Of a stretch of DNA of 64,000 bases, positions 35,579 through 44,557 are shown one piece after another. The notes under the pieces are model-generated. The model saw nothing but the letters and a program-made list of their open reading frames with translations, ran no database searches and was not told the origin of the DNA. The position numbers and the translations under genes were made by a program. Source of the stretch: Hypericum androsaemum (lineage: Eukaryota; Streptophyta; Magnoliopsida; Malpighiales; Hypericaceae); contig OZ023181.1 in the NCBI GenBank assembly GCA_963995505.1, forward strand, positions 12,396,221-12,460,220, written 5' to 3'. How positions within the stretch are numbered: the first letter of the stretch is position 1; the number at the start of each line of letters is the position of its first letter.

Positions 35579-36714
35579 ATCATCTTCTCCTTCTCCAGAT
35601 GCATCCGGGTCCTCTTCTCCACTTTCATCAACTGGGGCACACAGATATGATCCGGTGTGCTCATCATCCTCGTCCCCCCGTTCACAGAGTTGTGCCCTAA
35701 GGCATTGCACTTAAAGCACCTGATTCCCGCATTCACCTCCAACTCCTTTCCTTTCCGTTGTGGAGGTGGAGTCTCCATTGGAGCTCGTTGCCTCGGAGCT
35801 TGCCTCTCCTCCAAAGTTCTCACAACTCCTTTGTCACTTGCCCCCTTAGATGAATTCGAGGACTGACCAGGGTTAAAATAACGACTAGGAGTCGATTTCT
35901 TCTTCTTGAGAGTAGCTCCAACCTTCCTTGCTTTGTGGCAAGCATCTTGGAAGTACAAGAATGTATCGAACTCCATCTTGCTTTTGACCTCATAATTCAG
36001 ACCATCTACAAACCTAGCAATCAGCTAGTCCTCATTCTCTTCTACATCATTCCTCGAGGCTAGACGCATAAACTCCGCAATATAGTCATCAACAGTGCGG
36101 TTACCTTGATTGCACGTCAAGAATTGTAGGTAGACGGTTTGATGGTGGTCCACTGGTAAGAATCTTGCCCTCAAGGCTTGCTCCATCGTGGGCCAGTCTC
36201 GGATTGGAGGCTCTCCTCTTCTCCTCCTAGAGTCTTGCTCTTTCCTCCACCATACAGCTGCACCCGACTCCAATTTGAAAGCGACATAATTCACTTTCTG
36301 TTCCTCCGTCAATTCCATACAATCAAAGTATTTTTCAACCGAATCCAGCCAGTTCAAAAATGTCTCAATATCTGCATCACCGAAGAACTTTTCTATATTC
36401 ATCTTAAAGGGTCGATCTATGCGAGGTTGGTTCGCATAAGCTCGATCTTCCCTGAAAGGCTCCCTTCTTGCACCTCTCCTGCCAGCATCTCCCCATCCTC
36501 GGCCCCTATTTCCACGTCCTCCTCTGACTGGTAGTGTGTGCACCGAGTCGAGGTCGTCGCGATCCTCTAACTCGTCATCCTCTACTCCACGAGGATTATC
36601 TCGCATTTCCACGGGTGGTGGTGGACGGACAGCAAGGTTCCTCAATTGAGCAAGGATCTCTTGCATCGTCGCCTCTAGATCAGTGAGTCTCTGGTTATCA
36701 TCATTATCGGCCAT
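35579..36714 (-). pseudogene. gag: Element G gag, broken
   Basis: The minus-strand gag starts MADNDDNQRL at 36714. It has the gag core ([39 protein letters not shown]) and meets a TAG at about 36025 after EENED, where E and F continue with Q. The frame resumes as [20 protein letters not shown] and reaches a damaged zinc knuckle. CFKCNALGHNS is followed by unrelated residues instead of the last C, consistent with a small deletion or frameshift. The segment then ends at the C1 insertion. Confidence 0.9.
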
Positions 36715-36869
36715 GTCGTGGATCGGCTTTTGGTGGAGCTTGGTGGTTAAATTGAGGTACGGATCAGGGGATCGCGTGACCTTGTGGATTCGTAGGTGGG
36801 CTTAAGATACGTGTTTAAGGGATATGGGAAGATATCACTCAATTTGGGAATTGAGTAGATCGTGAACTC

Positions 36870-36881
36870 GCTCTGATACCA
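36870..36881 (-). promoter_or_regulatory. Primer-binding site of element G
   Basis: TGGTATCAGAGC on the minus strand, two bases inside the 5' LTR boundary. Confidence 0.9.
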
Positions 36882-36883
36882 CT

Positions 36884-37337
36884 TAGCGTAGCATAACGAA
36901 GCGTGAGCAAAATCTCGAAGATGGAAAATGTGAAAGTGAAAGGAATACGATAGCTTTGCAACTTCCGAAGCTAAGCTAAAGGTTGCTGAAAATAATTCCA
37001 GCGGCCAACTAGGACAAATCGAATAAGAAACACGGAAAACACTCCCCAATAATGTGCTCTTCAAAGAGTTTTTGGATTCAAATTCAGCTGTCTTTATTCA
37101 ATCAATAGCAAGCTTATAAAGAGGCAGATTTTAAGACTACAGTGAAGGCATTCACGAGCTGGAATTCCCTGTCTACCTTCTGGCCGTTAGAACCACTTTA
37201 ACCCCTCTAATAAATGACATTAACTTGTCTTATTTAAGCTATGTTAACGGGCCAGCTTACACGGGAACCATGCGCACGTAATCTTCATGCAAAGCCATGC
37301 ACACGTTTCCTTTTTATTCTTCATGCTTCCTACGCCA
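36884..37337 (-). repeat. 5' LTR of element G
   Basis: 454 bp. It lacks 12 bp present in the other LTR. Satellite follows at once with the TSD copy TTTTC at 37338-37342. Confidence 0.93.
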
Positions 37338-40300
37338 TTTTCTTACCTTTTCTTTTCTTATCTTGCCTTTTCCTTGCCTTTTCTTACCTTTTCTTGACTT
37401 ATATCTCCTTTTCTTGCCTTTTCATGCCTTTTCCTTGCCTTTTCTTTCCTTATCTTGCCTTTTCTTCCCTTGTCTTGCCTTTTCTTTTCTTGCCTTTTAA
37501 TGCCTTTCCCTTGCCTTATCTTGCCTTATCTTGCCTTTTCTTGCCATTTCCTTGTCTTTTCTTACCTTTTCCTTTCCTTTTCCATGCCTTTTCTTTCCTT
37601 ATCTTGCATTTTCTTGTCTTTTCCTTGCCTTTTCCTTGCCTTTTCTTTCCTTTTCATGCCATTTCTTGCCTTTTAAAGCCTTTTCTTGTCATTTCCTTGT
37701 ATTTTCTTGTATTTTCTTGACTTATCTATCCTTTCCTTGCCTTTTCATGCCTTTTCTTACCTTATCTTGCCTTTTGCTTGCCTTATCTTGCCCTTTCATT
37801 CCTTATCTTGCCTTTTCTAACCTTAACTTGCCTTTTCTTGCCTTATCATACCTTTTCTTGCATTTTCTTTCCTTTCATTGCCTTTTCTTTCTTTATCTTG
37901 CCTTTTCTTGCCTTATCTCGTCTTTTCTTGTCTTATCTTGACTTTTCCTTGTCGTATCTTGCCTTTTCTTGCCTTTTCCTTACGTTTTCCTTATCTTTTC
38001 TTACCTTTTCTTGCCTTATCTTTCTTTCTCTTTCCTTTTTATGCCTTTTCCTTTCATTTTCTTCCCATTTCTTTCCTTATCTTGCCTTTTCTTGCCTTTT
38101 CCTTGCCTTTTCTTACCTTTTCTTGGCTTATCTTGCCTCATCTTTCATTTCCATTCCTTTTCTTGCATTTCCTTAGCTTTTCTTGCCATATCTTGCCTAA
38201 TCTTGCATTTTCTTTCCTTATCTTGCCTTTTCTTTCCTTTTCCTTGCCTTTTCTTTCCTTTTCTTGCCTTATCTTGCCTTATCTTACCTTTTCCTTACCG
38301 TTTCATTCCTTTTCTCGCCATTTCATGCCTTTTCTGGCCATTTCCTTGCCTTTTATTGCCTTTTCCATGTATTTTCTTGCCTTTTTTTTGCCTTTTCCTT
38401 GCCTTTTCTTGCCTTATCTTGCCTTATCTTGCCTAATTTTCTGTTTCTTTCATTTTCTTTCCTTTTCATGCCTTTTCATATCTTTTCATGCCTTTTCATG
38501 CCTTTTCCTTGCCTTTTTTATCCTTTTCTATCCTTTTTTTTGCCTTTTCTTGCCTTTTTCTTGCCTTTTCTTGCTTTTCATGCCTTTTCCTTGCCTTTTC
38601 CTTGCCTTATCTTGTCTTTTCTTTCCTTTTCTTGCCCTTTCTTACCTTTTCTTGCCTTTTCTTGCTTTATCTTGCCATATCTTGCCTTTTCTAGCCCTAT
38701 CTTGCCTTTTCTTGCCTTTTCATTCCTTTTCCATGCCTTTTCTTGCCTTTTTTTTCCTTTTGTTGCCTTATCTTTCCTTTTCTTGCCTTTTCTTCCCATT
38801 TCTTCCCTTATCTTGCCTTTTCTTGACATATCTATCCTTTTCTTGTATTCATGCCTTTTCCATACCTTTTCTTGCTTTATCTTGCCTTTACTTGCCTTAT
38901 CTTGCCCTTTCATTCCTTTTCTTTCCTTTTCCTTACCTTTTCTTGCCTTTCTTTCCTTTTCTTGCCTTTCTTTCCTTTTCTTGCCCTTTCATGCCTTTTC
39001 CTTGCATTTTCTTGCCTTTTCATTCCTTATCTTGCAATTTCCTGGCCTTTTCTTACCTTTTCTTGCCTTATCTTTCCCTTTCTTGCCTTTTCATGCCTTT
39101 TCCATGCCTTTTCTTGCCTTTTCTTGCCTTGTCTTGCCTTTTCTTTCCTTTTCTTGCCTTTTCCTTGCCTTTTCTTACCTTATCTTGCCTATTCTTGCCT
39201 TTTCCTTATCTTATCTTGCCTTTTCTTTCCTTATCTTGCCTTTATTTGCCTTTTCCTTGCATTTTCCTTGCCTTTTCTTTCCTTTTCATGCCTTTTCTTG
39301 CCTTATCTTTCATTTTCCTGCCTTTTCCATGCCTTTTCTTGCCTTTCCTTTCATTTTCTTGCCTTTTCTTTCCTTTTCCTGCCTTATCTTTCCTTTAGTT
39401 GCCTTTGTTTGCCTTTTTTTGCCCTTTCATGCCTTTTTTTTACCTTATCTTACCTTTTCTAGCCTTATCTTGCCCTTTCAATCCTTATCTTGCCTTTTCT
39501 TACCTTATCTTGCCTTTTCTTGCCTTTTCTTTCGTTTTCTGGCCTTTTCATGCCTTTTTCTTGCCTTTTCTTACCTTTTCTCGCCTTTACTTACCTTTTC
39601 TTGCCTTTTCTTGCCTTATCTTGCCTTTTCTTGCCTCATCTTTCATTTTCGTTCCTTTTCTTGCCTTTCCTTCCCTTTTCTTGCCTTATCTTGCCTAATC
39701 TTGGCTTTTTTTTCCTTATCTTGCCTTTTCTTTCCTTTTCTTTTCTTTGCCTTTTCTTTCCTTTTCTTGCCTCATCTTGCCTTATCTTGCCTTTTCTTTC
39801 CTTTTCTTTTCCTTGCCTTTTCTTTCCTTTTCTTGCCTCATCTTGCCTTATCTTGCCTTTTCTTACCTTTTCCTTGCCTTTTCAAGCCTTTTCTTGCCTT
39901 ATCTTTCCTTTTCTTACCTTTTCATGCCTTTTCCATGCCTTTTCTTGCCTTTTCTTGCCTTTTCCTTGCCTTTTGTTTCCTTATCTTGCCTTTTCCTTGC
40001 CTTTTCATGCCTTTTCTTGCGTTATCTTGCCTAATCTTTCCTTTTCTTTACTTTAATTTCCTTTTCTTGCATTTCCTTGCCTTACCTTGCCTTTTCTTAC
40101 CTCTTTCTTGCCTTTCTTGCCTTATCTTTCCTTTTTTGCCTTTTCTTGCCTTTTGTTTTCTTTTCTTACCTTTTCTTGCCTTTTCTCAATTTTTTTTGCC
40201 TTTTCATGCCTTTTCCTTGCCTTTTCTTACCTTATGTTGCCTTTTCATGCCTTTTTCTTGCCTTTTCTTACCTTATGTTGCCTTTTCATGCCTTTTCCTT

Positions 40301-41802
40301 GCCTTTTCTTGCCTTATCTTTCCTTTTTCTTTACTTTTCATGCCTTTTCTTGCCTTTTCTTGCCTTTTCCTTGCCTTTTCTTGCCTTTCCGTGCCTTTTC
40401 CTTGCCATTTCTTACCTTATCTTGCCTTTTCTAGTCTTTTCCTTGCCTTTTCTTTCCATTTCTTGCCTTATCTTGCCTTTTCCTTGCCTTTTCTTTCCTT
40501 TTCTTGCCTTTCCTTCCCTTTTCTTTCCTTATCATACCTTTTCTTGTCTTATCTTGCCATTTCCTTGCCTTTTCTTTCCTTTTCTTGCCTTATTTTACCT
40601 TATCTTGCATTTTCTTACCTTTTCCTTGCCTTTTCTTGCCTTATCTTTCCTTTTCTTGCCTTTTCATTACATTTCCTTGCCTTTTCTTTCTTTTTCTTGC
40701 CTTTCCCTTGCCTTTTCTTGCCTTTTCATTGCTTTTCTTGCCATTTCCTTAACTTTTCTTGCCTTTTCTTTGCCTTTTCTAACCTTTTCTTACCTTTTCT
40801 TGCCTATCTTGCCTTTTCTTACCTTATCATGCCTTTTCCTTGCCTTTTCATGCCTTTTCTTTCCTTTTCTTGCCTTATCTTGCCTTTTCCTTCCTTTTCT
40901 TGCCTTTTCTTGCCTTTTCCTTGACTTTTCTTTTCTTTTCTTGCGTTTTCATGCATTTTCTTGCCTTATCTTTCCTTTTCTTGCGTTTTCATGCCTTTTT
41001 CATGCCTTTTCTTGTATTTAACTTCCTTTTCTAGCCTTTTCTTTCCTTTTCCTTGCCTTTTCTTGCCTTATATTTCCCTTTCTTGCCTTTCCTTGCCTTT
41101 TCTTGCCTTATCTTGCCTTTTCTTGCCTTCTCTTGATTTTTCTTACCTTTTCTTGCCTTTTCATGCCTTGTCTTTCCCTTTCTTGCCTTTCCTTGCCTTT
41201 TTTTGCCTTTTCTGGATTTTTCTTACCTTTTCTTGCCTTTTCATACCTTTTCTTGCCTTTTCTTGCCATATCTTGCCTTTCTATTCCTTTTCTTGCCTTT
41301 TCTTTCCTTATCTTGTCTTTTCCTTGCCTTTTCTTTCCTTTTCTTGCCTTTTCTTACCTCATCTTTCATTTTCTTTTCTTTTCTTTTCTTTTCTTGCCTT
41401 TCCTTCCCTTATCTTGCCTTTTCTTTCCTTGCCTTATCTTGTCTTTTCTTGCATTTTCCTTACCATTTCTTTCCTTTTCTTGCCTTTTCTTGCCTTTTCT
41501 TGTCGTTTCTTTCCTTTTCCTTGCCTTTTCTTGCCTTATCTTGCCTTATCTTTCCTTTTCTTGCCTTATCTTGCCTTATCTTACCTTTTCTTGCATTTTC
41601 ATTCCTTTCTTGCCTTTTCTTGCCTTTTTCTTAACTTTTCTTGCCTTTCCTTGCCTTTCCTTGCCTTTTCTTGCTTTATCTTTCCTTTTCTTTCCTTTTC
41701 TTGCCTTATCTTGCCTTTTCTTACCTTTTCATTGAATTTTCATGCCTTTTCCTCCCTTATCTTGCCTTTTCTTTGCCTTTTCCTTGCCTTTTATTTCCTT
41801 TT
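37338..41802. repeat. Decamer satellite array, block 3
   Basis: About 4.5 kb of the same satellite in the same orientation. It continues the ~2.7-2.8 kb higher-order unit of block 2: 37.4-39.5 kb repeats the variant order of about 15.2-17.2 kb. Spurious frames as long as 886 codons (38264-40924) occur and are not genes. Confidence 0.97.
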
Positions 41803-42576
41803 TGATATGAATATGAGAAGCACTCATATGATGATTTCAAGTGCCAATCTGACCAAGTGAGAGAGCACGGACAAAGCGCTTTAAGTCACAACTAAATGGG
41901 CTGATTTCCAAGCTTACATCGGAGAGTTGGGCCCAAAGAAATTTATTAAAGTCCATGGACCAAGAGCCACGAAATTCAGCTGAGTTTATGACCTTAATAC
42001 AAGTTCTAGAAGGTCCTTTCAGCAGCAAAGATCTTGAAGATTCATTCCCTCTGATTTAGACATTCTATTTAGGAAGTTTATTTCAGCCGTTAGTTTTGAT
42101 TAGGAAGTTATATTCCAACAACTCTTGGCTTAGTTATCTTGTTTTTCACGTTTGTAGCCTTACTAAAAGGCAGAGATTTGTTTCCTTTTTAGTTTCCCTT
42201 TCTAGCCAGATTTTTAGAGGTTGTTTGATTTGGAATCTCTTTGTAATATTGAGCCTATTTATAGAGGCTTATGCACTGAGAAAAGGAGACTATTATTGAT
42301 CGAAAAACGTGGGCTTTGCTCTCTTGGTTCTTCAGAACTGTTCGAACACAACGGAGGGATTCCGTCAAGTTCACCATCGACTTATCAAGCGGATCTTCAT
42401 CACCGTTTGTGGCGTCATCGATATATCAAGGTTCTTTGTTTCAACTCAAGCAGCGGGTCGTGGTCTTAATACCAAGGTTCTTGTTTGGTTGTGAGCATCG
42501 GATCGAGATCTCCATCACAAATTGATCTAGAATGATCTGTGACGGGTCTCGCGCATCGTTGGAGGGGTTCGTACCA
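41803..42576 (+). repeat. 5' LTR of element B1 (B-type)
   Basis: 774 bp, TGATATGAATATG to TTCGTACCA (the other B-type LTRs end CGTATCA). A TATTTATA motif near 42258 is a possible TATA box. The core CTTATCAAGCGGAT is at 42381-42394. Confidence 0.92.
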
Positions 42577-42578
42577 TT

Positions 42579-42590
42579 TGGTATCAGAGC
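42579..42590 (+). promoter_or_regulatory. Primer-binding site of element B1
   Basis: TGGTATCAGAGC two bases after the LTR. Confidence 0.92.
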
Positions 42591-42820
42591 TTAGACTTCT
42601 ATTTCAGTTCTATCTATCTTTTAAATTTCTTTTTTATCATTAGTTTTCTGTTAGTTGTTCTTATTGTATTCTGAGTTGGAGAAAGAAAAAAATCAAAAAA
42701 AGAGAGAAAAATCTGGAAAAAAGAAAGAAAGAAAAGAAGGCAGCCTACAAAGGAAGAAAGGAGGCTAAAAAAAAGTTTGAAAAAAAAGTGGAAAGAAAAA
42801 AAAAGTGAATGTGCAAGAAC

Positions 42821-43825
42821 ATGTCCTACGATTACTCAAGAAGAAACTTTGAAGGTGATGAGCCTGTGATGAGTGAGATGAATTGCATGGTGAGTGGGGA
42901 GATCAATAAGTTTCACAGACGGATAGACCGTATAGAGAGTAAACTTTCCAAGCGAGTAGACGTTGTTCCTAAAGTATGCAAGGATACAAGAGCTCAACAA
43001 AGGAAGATTGGGGTGAGAGGTGATAGCACTCTTCGAGTTACAGCATGGGATGATGAAGACAGCTGGGAGAAACTTATGTCATTGGCAAGGAAAATTGACT
43101 TGCATGTAAGAGAAGGTTGTGAAGTGCAACGTGAGAAGATCATTCACACAAAGTGCAACATTGAGAATAAGGTATGTGGTTCTGAAGTTGATATGAAAGC
43201 TTCTTCTTTTGAAGTTCTTGAAGAGGCTTTGACATGGGAGGAGTTTGGTGGATATTCTATTGACTTATTTGATGGAGATTGCTTTGATGAGGATACAATG
43301 TCACTACTTTACTTAAGGGATTTATTTGATGAATCATCTGTGGAAAATAATGTTGTTCACATGAGGAAGTGTATAACTCCAATTGATGGTGATCATGAAG
43401 AATTTGTTATTGTGGTTAAGAAGGAAGAGGTTCAGCCCATATCTTACATATATCCAGATTTTCATGTTGAATATGTTGAGCATTTAAACTTCTTGGGAGT
43501 TGACAAGTTTGAATATGTTGGAGGATCAGCATTGATCAACTTGTGGAATGCTTTGAAAATTGGTGAAAGGCTTATTCGAAAAAGAGAGTCTTTAACTTTT
43601 GATTTGGAGATGATATCAGATTCGAAGTATCTATTTTGTTGGAGAGGAAGGTATCAAGTCCAACCACGCCGTTCGAAGACTCAACCATATTCCAGCATGG
43701 TTGTTAATTTGTGGCAGCATGCCATATGCGAGGATTTGAGGACAAATCCCATTCAAGAGGAGGGGAATGATATGAATATGAGAAGCACTCATATGATGAT
43801 TTCAAGTGCCAATCTGACCAAGTGA
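42821..43825 (+). CDS. B1 ORF, unknown function (non-autonomous element protein)
   Basis: About 334 residues from MSYDYSRRNFEGD (an in-frame ATG four codons earlier at 42809 is also possible). That start is conserved in C1 and D (MSYNYSRRSFEG, MSCNYTRRDFEA). Shared blocks are LTWEEFGGYSIDLFDGDCFD, MSLLYLRDLFDES, VQPISYIYPDFHVEYVEHL, FLGVDKFEYVGGSALINLW and RYQVQPRRSK. The C-terminus EDLRTNPIQEEGND equals the end of A-type pol and crosses the PPT into the LTR before stopping at 43825. There is no zinc knuckle, protease, RT, RNaseH or integrase motif. The protein is rich in acidic residues. I do not recognise the family. Conservation across three copies suggests it was under selection. Confidence 0.85.
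   Translation: MSYDYSRRNFEGDEPVMSEMNCMVSGEINKFHRRIDRIESKLSKRVDVVPKVCKDTRAQQRKIGVRGDSTLRVTAWDDEDSWEKLMSLARKIDLHVREGCEVQREKIIHTKCNIENKVCGSEVDMKASSFEVLEEALTWEEFGGYSIDLFDGDCFDEDTMSLLYLRDLFDESSVENNVVHMRKCITPIDGDHEEFVIVVKKEEVQPISYIYPDFHVEYVEHLNFLGVDKFEYVGGSALINLWNALKIGERLIRKRESLTFDLEMISDSKYLFCWRGRYQVQPRRSKTQPYSSMVVNLWQHAICEDLRTNPIQEEGNDMNMRSTHMMISSANLTK
43755..43767 (+). promoter_or_regulatory. Polypurine tract of element B1
   Basis: AAGAGGAGGGGAA abutting the 3' LTR, as in A, C1 and D. Confidence 0.88.
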
Positions 43826-44557
43826 GAGAGCACGGACAAAGCGCTTCAAGTCACAACTTAATGGGCTGATTTCCAAGCTTACATCGGAGAGTTGGGCCCA
43901 AGCAAATTTATTAAAGTCCATGGACCAACAGCCATGAAATTCAGCTGAGTTTATGACCTTAATACAAGTTCTAGAAGGTCCTTTCAGCAGCAAAGATCTT
44001 GAAGATTCATTCTCTCTGATTTGGGCATTCTATTTAGGAAGTTTATTTCAGCCATTAGTTTTGATTAGGAAGTTATATTCCAACAACTCTTGGCTTATTT
44101 AGCTTGTTTGTCACGTTTGTAGCCTTCCTAAAAGGCAGAGATTTGTTTCCTTTTTAGTTTCCCTTTCTGGCCAGATTTTTAGGAGTTGTTTGATTTGGAA
44201 TCTCTTTGTAATATTGAGCATATTTATAGAGGTTATGCACTGAGAAAAGGAGACTATTATTGATTGAAAAATATGGGCTTTGCTATCTTGGTTCTTCGAA
44301 ACTGTTCAAACACAACGGAGGGATTCCGTCGAGTTCACCATCGACTTATCAAGCGGATCTTCATCACCGTTTGTGGCATCATCGATATATCGAGGTTCTT
44401 TGTTTCAACTCAAGCAGCGGGTCGCGGTCTTAATACCAAGGTTCTTGTTTGGTTGTGAGCATCGGGTCGAGATCTCCATCACAAACTAATCTAGAATGAT
44501 TTGGGATTTCAACGCTTCTTGGACGGGTCTCGCGCATCGTTGGCAGGGTTCGTATCA
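43768..44557 (+). repeat. 3' LTR of element B1 (B-type)
   Basis: 790 bp, ending TTCGTATCA directly against satellite. It carries about 17 bp (near 44505-44520) that the 5' LTR lacks. Confidence 0.92.

Larger units (their letters stand above)
17887..37337 (-). mobile_element. Element G: full-length gypsy retrotransposon (minus strand), interrupted by C1
   Basis: G is bounded by LTRs 17887-18352 and 36884-37337 and by a 5-bp duplication TTTTC (17882-17886 and 37338-37342). The TSD is supportive but not unique in this satellite. The LTRs start TGGCGTAG and end CTACGCTA on the minus strand. They differ by about 13 substitutions plus one 12-bp indel, the highest LTR divergence in this nest. Without the nested C1, G would be about 5.4 kb with gag, PR, RT, RNaseH and IN in gypsy order, but its frame is broken at several points, so it is a dead copy. 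Confidence 0.93.
41803..44557 (+). mobile_element. Element B1: non-autonomous LTR element (B-type LTRs)
   Basis: 2,755 bp with LTRs 41803-42576 and 43768-44557, initiator-Met primer site, PPT identical to that of A, and one ORF without pol domains. The LTRs differ by roughly 4-5% plus a ~17-bp indel near their 3' ends, so this insertion looks old. No exact TSD is visible: CTTTT before, TCCTT after. It belongs with C1 and D by ORF similarity but has a distinct LTR family. Confidence 0.9.
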
